Shown: positions 28,443-37,989 of the stretch, piece after piece
How the letters are laid out: each line of letters begins with the position of its first letter
Position numbering within the stretch: position 1 is the first letter of the stretch
Assembly (NCBI GenBank): GCA_039105265.1
Contig: JAPFFF010000052.1
Location: forward strand, 434,001-498,000
Direction of reading: 5' to 3'
DNA: 64,000 nt
DNA from: Tritrichomonas musculus
Taxonomy: Eukaryota > Parabasalia > Tritrichomonadida > Tritrichomonadidae
Notes under the pieces: generated by a model
What the model was told of the DNA's origin: nothing
What the model saw: only the letters and a program-made list of their open reading frames with translations
The model's database searches: none
Position numbers and translations under genes: made by a program

Positions 28443-29652
28443 ATGAGTGATACAACTACAAGATTTAAAGGAGATATACAGTTTAAGATAGGGGATGCTA
28501 CTCGAAAAGGTAGCCAGTTATTAACCTTGGGTGACTTAGATAACTATGTGCAGACAGGTCATTTATTTAATGAGGTCGAAGGTTTACCAGAAGTTGATAT
28601 TAAAAATAAAAATATACAGTATGTATCATTTGAGTCTTCAACAACAACTTACAATATCCTTAAGTTTGTTAATTTGCCTGAAGTCTTCATGAATAAGCTC
28701 AATGATATAAAAACCCAGACTAATATATTTAAGGTTGTCTTGAGGAAGAATATAGTATATGATACAAGTGGTAATTTAGTCAAGGAGTTCTACATATATG
28801 TTAAGGATGGTCAAGTATATTCTCCTTTGATAACTAAAAGTAGTAATGGATGCAGTATAAATAATAGTACCATTATGGGATATATGAATATAGCTTTTGA
28901 TAGTAAACTAGACTTCAACCCATATACCTTGTGGCTGAATGGGGAGTTGAGCATAATGAATGAATATATAACTGATTCTTTACAGACAGAGAAGGCAATA
29001 AAGTGTTCTATAATAAAAGCTGATAATGCATTAAGTTTACGTAAAAGCGATGTACTATACTTATATAAGCCTACATCAACTAGTCAGGTTGTGATAGATA
29101 ACAAGAAATATTGGTTACTTCAATGGAACATAGATACTGGATATACTATACCTAATGACTTAGAGTTTAGGTTTAATGAGTATTGTTTTGGTAATAAGTG
29201 GTTTTTATCATGGGATGGTACAAAATGGGTAGGTGATAACATACAAGGTCATATCAATGGTAGATTAGTTAATGGATTAAATAAGGAGAATGAGTATGGT
29301 GAAGATGGTACATACATACAAGTCAAGAGGAGTGAGAGGAACATGAAACTGATTAATAAGCCTAATGACTACTCACCTGATAACATACTACATTACATGA
29401 TTCATGGAGGTAAGTGCAAAATAGACTGTTTTGTAAAATTAAAGACAGGGGAGATAGAACCTTTTTCGAAATATGGTCTAGGATATCAAACAAGTCAAGG
29501 AGGTACAAAAGATGGATATGATATAGAAGCAATAAGGTGCTATAAGATGAATAATGCGACTAATAAATTAGAAACTAGTGCTATTGATGAACTCTACCTA
29601 GATATAACTCTTGAAGGTTCTAAAAATGCAAATAGGTTCTCAGTCCGACCTA
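28443..29652 (+). pseudogene. Fibre-like gene of D, part left of the nested element B
   Basis: This reading starts after TTTTTAACTAAA with MSDTTTRFKGDIQFK. It holds the same Trp/Asp-rich domain as the giant fibre gene (EFRFNEYCFGNKWFLSWDG near residues 240-258). Element B is inserted in this gene, directly after a GACCTA target copy. The gene is therefore a remnant at present. The two neighbouring fibre-like genes probably arose by tandem duplication and then diverged. Confidence 0.75.
29647..29652. repeat. Target-site duplication of B, left copy (GACCTA)
   Basis: GACCTA directly precedes the B terminus and is repeated directly after the right end at 52336-52341. A 6-bp duplication is the hallmark of Polinton integration. 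Confidence 0.95.
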
Positions 29653-29813
29653 AGTAGTGATAGTAGTGCTGGATGATGGCTATATATTCTCCTGATATAG
29701 CTCTCCTGATTTAACTACTGATTTTTTTCTCCTGTAAAAATAATGGAGCTCGAGGGACCAATTGTTGAATTTTTGAAGTACTACATCGCTGAGCGAAGGA
29801 ATCCCAGTCCTGA
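29653..29813 (+). repeat. Left terminal inverted repeat of element B
   Basis: It pairs with 52175-52335. It includes two direct copies of CTCCTGAT-like sequence, a T-run, and the ATG plus first codons of the 238-residue gene, so the promoter of that gene lies within the terminal repeat. A small stem-loop, TCGC-TGA-GCGA, is inside it. Confidence 0.95.
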
Positions 29814-30459
29814 CAAACATTTGAATATTTATGAGATGACAGCTACTAAAGAACAATTTGATGAGTTTTTTGATGCATACGGATACGTTTGCCTACGATA
29901 TCCCAAAGATATGAAACTTGCTGAATTTGCTTCATTTAATCGAAAGGTTAATCCGGAACGAGTTAGATATGCCCCAATATTAGATTTCTATAGGAAACCC
30001 AACAAAAAATTCCCGATTGACAAGACTTATGAAAAGAAAAATGGACTTATATTATCGAAAGCTGACCGTGATAAGCAGAAAGCTAACCAGCAAAAACTTA
30101 AAGAGGATGAGTTACGAGAATCGATGAAAGCTGAAGGTTGCGAGCTGATATCAGCATACACAATCGCGACTGCTGATATTTACTATACTTATGAAGGTCG
30201 TGAGTATAAAACTAAGCCAACCAAATGGAACTCCGGGCATAGGGCACATAAGATGCAATGCATTCGATATACACCCAATTATGTGAAGAAAGTATTTGCC
30301 GATGCTGGATGTGAACTGGTGACTGAATATAAGAATTCGAAGCAAAAACTGAATTATAAATATAATGGGAATACGTTTACAACAACATTTAATGATTGGA
30401 TTTGGTATGAAAATCGTCCTCATCTCAGTAAGAAGAGGACTCATTTTACTGAATCATGA
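29743..30459 (+). CDS. Two-repeat protein starting inside the terminal repeat
   Basis: This encodes 238 residues. The first 24 codons lie in the terminal inverted repeat. The C-terminal half has two copies of a unit of about 60 residues: AEGCELISAYTIATADIYY then YKTKPTKW, and DAGCELVTEYKNSKQKLNY then FTTTFNDW. This GCELxxxY layout recalls small nucleic-acid-binding repeats in phage and giant-virus proteins, but without their cysteines, so the link is weak. It is followed by small genes with the same ATGCAT-type intergenic sequence. Function is unknown. Confidence 0.6.
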   Translation: MELEGPIVEFLKYYIAERRNPSPDKHLNIYEMTATKEQFDEFFDAYGYVCLRYPKDMKLAEFASFNRKVNPERVRYAPILDFYRKPNKKFPIDKTYEKKNGLILSKADRDKQKANQQKLKEDELRESMKAEGCELISAYTIATADIYYTYEGREYKTKPTKWNSGHRAHKMQCIRYTPNYVKKVFADAGCELVTEYKNSKQKLNYKYNGNTFTTTFNDWIWYENRPHLSKKRTHFTES

Positions 30460-30487
30460 GCATTTATGCATTCGCATTCATACATTC
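30460..30487. repeat. GCATTTATGCATTCGC unit in element B
   Basis: Directly after the stop codon of the 238-residue gene lies GCATTTATGCATTCGCATTC, the unit that is repeated in element A at 3871-4400. A looser copy (TTTATACATTCACATTCAC) follows the next gene at about 30945. It may be a 3' end signal or an upstream element of the following gene. Confidence 0.6.
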
Positions 30488-30529
30488 ACATATTATATTT
30501 TTGGATCTCAAATTCGATTAATCCTACTA

Positions 30530-30572
30530 AACGGAGTTCCTATACAGAGTTCCCATACGGAGTTCCCATACA
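30530..30572 (+). repeat. Short direct repeats with GGAGTTCC core
   Basis: Three direct copies of a unit near CGGAGTTCCCATAC lie in the leader region of the 104-residue gene. The core GGA-GT-TCC is nearly palindromic and belongs in style with the mini-hairpins elsewhere in the window. Confidence 0.55.
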
Positions 30573-30627
30573 AATTTCAAAAATAACGCGATTCTCAAAC
30601 CAATTTAATTTTTTATCCAGTTAGAAA

Positions 30628-30942
30628 ATGGAATCAACTACAAACAGTGCATTCGTTGCCATACCACAACTCTCCAATGTCAAAGCTAATGGTGTCAAAC
30701 TAGATTACCTTGAACGAGTCATCCTCAAGAAATACCCCCAATGGAAATCCCTTGTATTCGACTACCACAACGACGATGATTTCATGGATGATCTCATCAA
30801 TACAATATCAAATTTTGAAACTGATTTGGAATCCCTTCGAACCAAAATCATAGATGGTGATAACTATGATCGCAAGGAACTCGATTTAAGTAGGATTAAG
30901 ATGCTATTGAAAATACTTGAATTCTCATATGAATTTGCTTAA
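30628..30942 (+). CDS. Small acidic protein of element B
   Basis: This encodes 104 residues with an N-terminal Ser/Thr-rich opening, LDYLERVILKKYPQWKSLV, then an acidic helical part. It starts after TTTTTTATCCAG, the same motif as the KilA-N gene. The opening (MESTTNSAFVAIPQL) is similar to that of the KilA-N protein (MESTGTNTSMCAVVK), which may reflect copying of the 5' end. Function is unknown. Confidence 0.6.
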   Translation: MESTTNSAFVAIPQLSNVKANGVKLDYLERVILKKYPQWKSLVFDYHNDDDFMDDLINTISNFETDLESLRTKIIDGDNYDRKELDLSRIKMLLKILEFSYEFA

Positions 30943-31045
30943 GTATTTATACATTCACATTCACATTTTATATTTTTGGACTCAACTTCATATGAGGTAA
31001 TAGCTAACTAGTTATCAATACAACTCAATTTTTATCCAGCTTGAA

Positions 31046-31813
31046 ATGGAATCAACTGGGACAAATACATCAATGTGTGCCGTTGTCAAATCAATCAATG
31101 ACAACTATGAATACATCCAATATAATGAGAAGCTTCGTTTGATACATTCCATTAATGATGATATGTACCAAGCTCAAAGCATTCTCACTGCATGTAATTC
31201 CAAGAAACAGTTTCGCCATTGGTTTGATAACAAATCAACACAGGAATTCCTCGAAAGTGCAGATGGTAGAATTCTACCACCTGAAAAATTATATGAAAAT
31301 CGTCCAAATTTACAATCAGGTCTACAAGGTTATTATGTTCATCGATTGCTGGTCAATCATATTGCAATGTGGGCATCACCATCATATGCATGGGATATTA
31401 TGAAGCTTTTGGATGCTTATTTTGAGAAGCAACGTGAGCAGATGAATAACAAAATCAATGACCTCACTACAAGGGCAGTCCCCAAGGATCACAAAAATAG
31501 CTACCGATATATGATATGGCTTGAGGATCTTCCCAAAGATAAGGATTCTGTGGTACTCCATCTCATTCGTCGCAACAAGAATTCATGGAGGCAGGTTAGT
31601 AAGATATATAAAGATGAGAAGAAGCGTTGGATATTTATCGATGACCTACCCATTGCAATGACCCCGAATGAAGATATCAAACGAATGGCCAAAGCTATGT
31701 TCAAAGGAGATGATGTCTCTGTAGGTAGTACTAGGATTACCATCAAAAGATCATGCCTTAATGATTTTCACACAGCTGTGGACAAATATTTCACAACCAC
31801 AATGCGATCATAA
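31046..31813 (+). CDS. KilA-N domain protein
   Basis: This encodes 255 residues. Residues 20-125 match the KilA-N DNA-binding domain: FRHWFDNKSTQEFLES, then LQGYYVHRLLVNHIAMWASP, then AWDIMKLLDAYF. The C-terminal half (YRYMIWLEDLPKDKDSVVL) is a separate domain with a Lys/Arg-rich strand-helix pattern. KilA-N proteins occur in poxviruses, other large DNA viruses and phages, and usually act in DNA binding or regulation. It lies in the left arm with other small genes before PolB, a place suited to early regulatory functions. No equivalent is seen in D. Confidence 0.85.
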   Translation: MESTGTNTSMCAVVKSINDNYEYIQYNEKLRLIHSINDDMYQAQSILTACNSKKQFRHWFDNKSTQEFLESADGRILPPEKLYENRPNLQSGLQGYYVHRLLVNHIAMWASPSYAWDIMKLLDAYFEKQREQMNNKINDLTTRAVPKDHKNSYRYMIWLEDLPKDKDSVVLHLIRRNKNSWRQVSKIYKDEKKRWIFIDDLPIAMTPNEDIKRMAKAMFKGDDVSVGSTRITIKRSCLNDFHTAVDKYFTTTMRS

Positions 31814-31843
31814 GTACGAAGTACATTTGAGTCAAAGCTCAAA
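31814..31843. repeat. Mini-hairpins after the KilA-N gene
   Basis: GTAC-GAA-GTAC lies directly after the KilA-N stop codon, followed by TTTGAG and CTCAAA arms around a 6-nt loop. Position at a gene end suits a role in transcript end formation. Confidence 0.6.
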
Positions 31844-31866
31844 AATAATATTTTATTTTTGCATAA

Positions 31867-32415
31867 ATGGATACAGATATGGTTACTGATACAGCTACTG
31901 ATACAGCTACAGATGCTGAGATACTCCTAAAAATCGTAAATGGCATCACCGATTTGCGCCGAGATGTCAAGCATTTGATTAAGCGTATGAACCATAAACG
32001 CAAACCATCTGCTGATACCCCAAAGGCTGAAGCACATATCGACACCACTCAGGATGCAAATGATGCCAAAGCTCTCAATTCCTCCGGGGATGACTCACCT
32101 CCTGAGACTCCATCTATTGAACATCCACATCCTCGTTTAAATAGAACCCATATATTCAATCGAAGCAAGTTTTTGGATATTGAGGATCACGACCGATTGA
32201 TCCAATATGTCACATCACAGGGAGTAATCAATACGGTCTCCCAAGCAGAACCTCATAAACGTGTATCCCTATTGCGTAGACTCATACACGATAACCTAAA
32301 GTTGAGTATCTCCATGTATATGACCCAAAAACTAATCAACACCCATATGCCTATAAACGACCCTCCAAGGGAAACAACTCCAGACACCGATGATGAGATC
32401 GATTCAATTGAGTAA
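31867..32415 (+). CDS. Conserved protein shared by B and E
   Basis: This encodes 182 residues. It starts with Thr/Asp repeats (TDTATDTATDAEI), then a helix (LLKIVNGITDLRRDVKHLI), a low-complexity linker, and a conserved C-terminal domain. The pattern FNRSKFLDIEDHDRLIQYV, then VSLLRRLIHDNLKLSISMYM aligns with FPLNKSKNLNDEQRNKVL and LQKLVHDKLNINLSAYM in the E gene at 54785. Basic and helical, it could bind nucleic acid. It precedes PolB in B. Confidence 0.65.
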   Translation: MDTDMVTDTATDTATDAEILLKIVNGITDLRRDVKHLIKRMNHKRKPSADTPKAEAHIDTTQDANDAKALNSSGDDSPPETPSIEHPHPRLNRTHIFNRSKFLDIEDHDRLIQYVTSQGVINTVSQAEPHKRVSLLRRLIHDNLKLSISMYMTQKLINTHMPINDPPRETTPDTDDEIDSIE

Positions 32416-32481
32416 AATTCAAAAATAATATTTAATCAATATTTTTGTGATGATTATTTTTGTATTTTTACGTTCAGGTAA

Positions 32482-35400
32482 ATGAGTAATATTACTACTA
32501 GTAATTTCGATAAAAATATTTTACCCACAGAAACTATCAAAAGATATATCAATATCGTCAATGAGGAGTTCGATGGAGGTATCTTAACCAGCAAACCATA
32601 TGTTGGACAGCTGAGCAGTCTCATAAAGTTCCTAAATGAGAACTCATTTGTAGCTCACACTGGTTTTGATCCCGATGGTATTCTCGAGGAATCAGATCTT
32701 GATACATTCATCAGGCGACTGAGACTTACACGTGCTGAACAGGAGTGTCTCCAGAAATTGGGGTTAGAACATGCTGAACATTTACTGAATAGCAAGATTA
32801 ATAAGACACATTTTGATAAAACTGTTTTAACCGCTAAAACTGTCAAAAGATATATCAATATCGTCAACACTGAGTTCGGTGGTAACATCCCAACCAACAT
32901 ACCGCAGGCCGCACAGCAGAGCAGTCTCATAAAGTTCCTAAATGATAATTTATTTGTATATCGCACAGGTTTTGATACTAATACTCTTCTCAAGGAATCC
33001 CATTTTGATAAATTCTTCGAGAGACTACATAATGAACAAGAGGATAAGTTGCTGAGGGATGCAACTGAACAGAATCTGCATGCACTTGAGGAAGTCAAAC
33101 TTGAACGTGAACGTACTAAGCAATTGGAACGGGAGCGTGTTGAACAGGAGCGTCTCCAAAAACGGGAACAGAAACTTGCTGAGAAATTGAAACGTGATCG
33201 ATTGAAGAAGAAGCAGGAACAAGAGCGTGAAAAGCATCGCAAGATCTCGAATAAGCATTTTGGTGAAATCCCTACAGAAACTATCAAAAGCTATATCAAT
33301 ATCGTCAACACTGAGTTCGGTGGCAACATCCCAACCAACAAAATATATAATGATCAGCGGAATGGTCTCATGAAGTTCCTAAATGATAATTTATTTGTAC
33401 ATCGCACCGGTTTTGATCGCACTGGTAAGCTCAAGGAATCAGATTTTGATACTTTCTTCGAGCAGCTGAGGTCTGAACGCCGTGCAGCCTTAGACAATGA
33501 TTACTTCAATAATTTCAATAGAGATGATTACAAGATTGATAATCCCATTGATGCATTTCAACATAAGAATACTCGAGATAAGTTCCAACAGCGATTAGAT
33601 GATGAACGTAAGGTATATTCATATTTCGACAAGTATTATCCCGAGTATATCGATAGAGCTGAAATACAAGATATACTTCGAGACAGGACTAAGGTTACAA
33701 AACTGAATCATATTATCGATGGTAACGCTAATATTGATGATCTCCCCAAGGACCCTGAAAATAATGAAATATTCGAGTACCTCAGTGAGTTCGGTCATGA
33801 GTTCAAATCGAAACACACCGATTTCCTCATGGTGAATACCCCTGAGGACTATGATAGGGCTGTTGAGGCTTGGCGATCATATGCCAAATATGCTGATAGT
33901 GATTCCAAGGAACGCGAGGATATCGATACCTATGAGCCAATATACATATACTACTTCAACTCGATATCTACATTGAACACCATATATGATGGCCTGCAAC
34001 AGGTCTATAAGCGTGAGGTAAAACCATTCAAAATCTATTTCCAACTCTCAGGTGTATTTCAGTCCCCCAGTGGTGAGAATGAGGATTCATATGAATATGT
34101 AGCTAGGGAAATCAATTGGAACAACTATAAGTCAGCCATCCCAATTGTGGTTCGTGATGAGCAATCGCTTGATATTGTGAAGTACTATATTGAATCAGTA
34201 CTACACTCATATGAAACCTCAACTTCTGGAACTAAGTTGATTCTCGTAGGATCAGTCTCATTCACGGTATCTCGAATGGTTAAGGTTAGTGGACCTATCA
34301 AGGATTTACCCCCTGAGATCAAAAATAGCAAATTCATCATTACAGACAATGTTGATGACAATCTATGTTGGTATCGATTTCTAGCTGCATGTCTAGATGA
34401 CCATCTAGTCAACCCCAAATACCGTTGCAATACTAAAAACCGCACACAGGCCGCTAAGAAACTCCTATGTGAGGAGCACAATATAGTGTATTCTACTAAA
34501 CCAGCTCAAGATACAATTGACTTCCTAAACAACTATCCAGGTACATCAATTGAATCCATGAAGGCATCTGCCGAGAAGCATCACTTGAATGTGGACATCT
34601 ATGAGTACTTGGAGGATCTCAAGGTTTATAACCTTCAAGACCAATGGAATTACAATAGGGAGCAGGGACTGCATTCCAACTCATTTAGGAAATCCGCATT
34701 ACTGTACACCCAAAATCGAATCATCCACATAATGTACATCAAGGATGCTGAGAAGTTGACCAACATTCATATCTGTCCAAAGTGTGGCTCATACACCCAT
34801 TACGGTAATCAAAATATGAAGCGTTTCGAGAACCATGTTGACAACTGTGAGCAGGAACTGCATTCCGGTGTATTTCGAAAGCGATTCATACCCAATCGTG
34901 AACCACTACCATACTGTCCACATATACTCAACAATCCGGTGTACGAATATTGCTTAGCCTATGGTCTCGAATGGAAACCCAACATATATTACATTACCTA
35001 CGATTTCGAAACAGTTGAACAATATGTGAATACATCTATTGGTTCATCAACAACCATCAACTCACGACTGATTCCCCTTAGTGTATCATCATGTGTCAAA
35101 TCGCAATCTGGTTGTACCACAAAGCACTTCTCATTAAGAGATTCAAATGAGTTCATCATCAAATGGATTGAATGGTTATTTGAGCAATCCAAGCAAGTGT
35201 ATCATGATAAGGTTCAATATATGAAATCCTTCATACCTTCTCAATCAGTTGACAATCTTAAAACTATTGATCGCAACCTGAATGTGATAACCGTATTTGG
35301 ATTCAACTCAAGTAGATTCGATAGCAACCTATTCAAGGAGTATCTCAACTACAGTTCAGCGGGGAGCAATTCCATTGCTGAGCGCGAGCGAACTACGTTA

Positions 35401-37956
35401 TGGAGTGTTGAACCCAATAGCATCATTGGTACTGCATCCTCATTGAAGCAGTTCATATTGAAGTCACCCAAATACGATACCAAATTGCGATTCATCGATG
35501 CACAATCATTCGTCGCTGGAGGTACATTAAGGCAATTCGGGGTTGATTTTGGGGGAGTTGAGAATAGCTCAAAGGGTGTGTTCCCATATGAAGCCATCAA
35601 CAATGAGAACTACAATGAGGTCCTCTCAAAAGCAGAGCCATTTGAGTATGAAGCGTTCTATAGCTATCTCAACCAGAAGAATCCATTGACACCAGATGAT
35701 TACAAACTATATCTCGAGGATGCCAAAAACTATAAAACCCGATGGGACTACCTACTTGCATATAATGATAATGATGTCGAGATGATGATTAAACCAATTG
35801 ACAATTTAATTGCTCTTAATGCGCAGTACAACGTGGACCTCATTTCAAACCTATCGCTAAGTAAAAATGCATCATGTATCAAGTATGCACTCGCATATAA
35901 GGAATTTGAGCCAAATACTGAATACTCGATACAGAATACCATAAATACTTTCAAACCAAACCTCGATTGGTGGCGATTCAAATGCGAGAACTACTATAAC
36001 CAAGATGTCAAATATAATCAATCTCATAAGGACTCTCCCAGGAACCTCGATAAATGTGTTTGTGAGGAGCAGTTTGATGAATTCATGAAGATGTACAACA
36101 ATCCAGATACCGGTAAGTGCCATCTCTGTGGTGAGCACTTCACGTGGACCAATAAGCCTACTCTTGATAGAATCAACAATGATATTGGTCATGAACTCAG
36201 TAACTGTAAACTCGCTTGTGCGGAATGCAATAGACTTCGAAGTCGTGATGACCCCAATATAACCAAACTACGAATTCAGCTGAAGAAATATTGTAAGATG
36301 ATGCATCTACCAACACTCATTAATGATGAACAGGAGTATTACAGCTTAAGGAACAACATTACTGGAGGTTTATCCAATGTTATGCATCGTGTCAACATCA
36401 GGGGTCATACTAAAATAAATCGTTTTAGATACAACGCCGTTGATCACAAGGTAATCTCATATGATACTCCTCATACAATGACTCACATAGTTGGAGCCGA
36501 TTTCAATAGCTTATACCCATCAGCATTCAGTTCAACCAAACATGATTTCAATCCATATCATGAGGGAGTCATGTATATGCCAGGTTCCATGATAGAGCGA
36601 TTTGAGGTGTATAAGGATGGGGTCAAAAATATGAAGACCTACAACTCATGTATGGGTATCATCAACAGCCAGAAGCTTCGAAAGCATCCCGAATTCCTGT
36701 TCAAAGCGGAGGTTATGCTGAAATGCCCAATATCCAAAATCAATGACCTCATAAATTTCCCACCTGTATTTCGCAATTTCGATATCACCAATGATGAAAC
36801 AACTATTGGTCCATATATGTACAACTACATGACTCGCAATAAACTCCCATCAGTTGATAAAACTGAACGGAAGCTGACCATGTGTGTTGATACAATGGGT
36901 ACCTATCAGACATTCTCGAACTACTACCTCTGGTTCCTACTCGACCATGGACTTGTCATTGAGGATATCAAAAGTCTCACTACTTACGAGTCTCATTGTG
37001 GATTCAATCCATTCGTTAGTGAGTTCATGAAACGTCGTCAAGATATCATATCTGGAGCTGAGCATGGGAATGGCTTGGGACAAGACTTGAGCGTAGCGAA
37101 TGAGAAGTTCTACAAGATCAGCATGAATGGCTCATATGGGTATGATGGTATGAACACTGAGAAGTTCTCTAAAATAAAAATATGCTCACGCGATAAGACC
37201 TTCCAGAATATCATCTACGACAACTATGTCAGTGGCACCAAATTGAGTGATGACAACTATCTACTCCAAATGAACCCAAAGAGCTTCAAATGTACGACAT
37301 GTCTTCAGGAATCATTCTGGACTCTAGATAATGCCAAATTCTGGTATCTCACATTCATATACGATTTCATGTACAAGTGCCTTGACGTGGAGCGATTCCA
37401 TTTCATAGAAGGGGATACTGATAGTGCGTATTTTGCAGTTGCTGGTGATGATACCAAGGGGACCGATCAAGAGTTCAAATACATTATCAAAAATAGGTCA
37501 TTCTATGATGAGAACATATACAAGTTCATGCCGAATCCCAATATAAATACAATCGCTGATGAGAAGAAAATATTGGGTCTCTGCATTGAGAAATATGGCG
37601 AGAATATGATAGCGTTGGCCCCTAAGTGCTACACCATATTTAATAGTAGTGCGTCAGCTGGCTCTATAACCAAGGCACTCAAACTCAAAGGGGTATCCCT
37701 CAAGAAAAACCATATTACAAGTGATGATTACAAGGACATCATCGACAATGGTGGTGTGAAGGTTGGCAAAAATATCAATCTGCAAATGGTCATGAATAAC
37801 AAAATCCATAGCAAAATCAGTGAGATGACTATGTCCAAGATCACGGTAAACAAGAATGCTCTCACTGGGACACATACCAAAATGATTGTTCTCGAGAACC
37901 AATCTTGTGCCCCATTCATCCATGGACTCACATCAGGGGACTATATTATGCTCTAA
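32482..37956 (+). CDS. Giant protein-primed DNA polymerase B with extra modules
   Basis: This encodes 1824 residues. The N-terminus has three tandem repeats of about 75 residues (near 8-77, 113-189 and 267-334; core KRYINIVNTEFGGNIPTN, RTGFD, FDTFFEQL), with a charged coiled coil between the second and third. An OTU-like Cys segment DNLCWYRFLAAC lies near 630 and a zinc finger (ICPKCGSYTHYG) near 763. Exonuclease motifs follow: YDFETVEQY, FGFNSSRFDSN and LAYNDNDVEMM. An HNH-type module is near 1208-1255 (CHLCGEHF, LDRINNDIGHELSN, CKLACAECN). Palm motifs are ADFNSLYPSAF, KISMNGSYGYDG and EGDTDSAYF. It converges on the fibre gene. Confidence 0.92.
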   Translation: MSNITTSNFDKNILPTETIKRYINIVNEEFDGGILTSKPYVGQLSSLIKFLNENSFVAHTGFDPDGILEESDLDTFIRRLRLTRAEQECLQKLGLEHAEHLLNSKINKTHFDKTVLTAKTVKRYINIVNTEFGGNIPTNIPQAAQQSSLIKFLNDNLFVYRTGFDTNTLLKESHFDKFFERLHNEQEDKLLRDATEQNLHALEEVKLERERTKQLERERVEQERLQKREQKLAEKLKRDRLKKKQEQEREKHRKISNKHFGEIPTETIKSYINIVNTEFGGNIPTNKIYNDQRNGLMKFLNDNLFVHRTGFDRTGKLKESDFDTFFEQLRSERRAALDNDYFNNFNRDDYKIDNPIDAFQHKNTRDKFQQRLDDERKVYSYFDKYYPEYIDRAEIQDILRDRTKVTKLNHIIDGNANIDDLPKDPENNEIFEYLSEFGHEFKSKHTDFLMVNTPEDYDRAVEAWRSYAKYADSDSKEREDIDTYEPIYIYYFNSISTLNTIYDGLQQVYKREVKPFKIYFQLSGVFQSPSGENEDSYEYVAREINWNNYKSAIPIVVRDEQSLDIVKYYIESVLHSYETSTSGTKLILVGSVSFTVSRMVKVSGPIKDLPPEIKNSKFIITDNVDDNLCWYRFLAACLDDHLVNPKYRCNTKNRTQAAKKLLCEEHNIVYSTKPAQDTIDFLNNYPGTSIESMKASAEKHHLNVDIYEYLEDLKVYNLQDQWNYNREQGLHSNSFRKSALLYTQNRIIHIMYIKDAEKLTNIHICPKCGSYTHYGNQNMKRFENHVDNCEQELHSGVFRKRFIPNREPLPYCPHILNNPVYEYCLAYGLEWKPNIYYITYDFETVEQYVNTSIGSSTTINSRLIPLSVSSCVKSQSGCTTKHFSLRDSNEFIIKWIEWLFEQSKQVYHDKVQYMKSFIPSQSVDNLKTIDRNLNVITVFGFNSSRFDSNLFKEYLNYSSAGSNSIAERERTTLWSVEPNSIIGTASSLKQFILKSPKYDTKLRFIDAQSFVAGGTLRQFGVDFGGVENSSKGVFPYEAINNENYNEVLSKAEPFEYEAFYSYLNQKNPLTPDDYKLYLEDAKNYKTRWDYLLAYNDNDVEMMIKPIDNLIALNAQYNVDLISNLSLSKNASCIKYALAYKEFEPNTEYSIQNTINTFKPNLDWWRFKCENYYNQDVKYNQSHKDSPRNLDKCVCEEQFDEFMKMYNNPDTGKCHLCGEHFTWTNKPTLDRINNDIGHELSNCKLACAECNRLRSRDDPNITKLRIQLKKYCKMMHLPTLINDEQEYYSLRNNITGGLSNVMHRVNIRGHTKINRFRYNAVDHKVISYDTPHTMTHIVGADFNSLYPSAFSSTKHDFNPYHEGVMYMPGSMIERFEVYKDGVKNMKTYNSCMGIINSQKLRKHPEFLFKAEVMLKCPISKINDLINFPPVFRNFDITNDETTIGPYMYNYMTRNKLPSVDKTERKLTMCVDTMGTYQTFSNYYLWFLLDHGLVIEDIKSLTTYESHCGFNPFVSEFMKRRQDIISGAEHGNGLGQDLSVANEKFYKISMNGSYGYDGMNTEKFSKIKICSRDKTFQNIIYDNYVSGTKLSDDNYLLQMNPKSFKCTTCLQESFWTLDNAKFWYLTFIYDFMYKCLDVERFHFIEGDTDSAYFAVAGDDTKGTDQEFKYIIKNRSFYDENIYKFMPNPNINTIADEKKILGLCIEKYGENMIALAPKCYTIFNSSASAGSITKALKLKGVSLKKNHITSDDYKDIIDNGGVKVGKNINLQMVMNNKIHSKISEMTMSKITVNKNALTGTHTKMIVLENQSCAPFIHGLTSGDYIML
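35365..35379. repeat. Mini-hairpin inside the B polymerase gene
   Basis: AGCAAT-TCC-ATTGCT is a perfect 6-bp stem with a 3-nt loop and is read in frame within the exonuclease region of PolB. It follows the same design as the other mini-hairpins of the window. Confidence 0.5.
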
Positions 37957-37966
37957 ATTTGGGTGA

Positions 37967-37980
37967 CAGCAAAATTGCTG
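37967..37980. repeat. Hairpin between convergent PolB and fibre genes
   Basis: CAGCAA-AA-TTGCTG is a perfect 6-bp stem in the 33-bp gap between the stop codons of PolB and the fibre gene. This is a good position for a shared transcript-end signal. Confidence 0.6.
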
Positions 37981-37989
37981 CGACCTACA

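Noticed and set aside
30365-30586. Short frame overlapping the end of the 238-residue gene
   Set aside because: It starts within the coding gene and runs through the intergenic repeats, with no leader.
32655-33287. Ser/Cys/Arg-rich frame opposite the B polymerase N-terminus
   Set aside because: It is antisense to the charged coiled-coil repeats of PolB, with no leader or homologue.
36050-36330. Possible intein inside the B polymerase because of the HNH motif
   Set aside because: No splicing-type N- and C-terminal motifs (for example a terminal HN before S, T or C) are visible. The module is short and resembles zinc-endonuclease insertions known in transposon polymerases.
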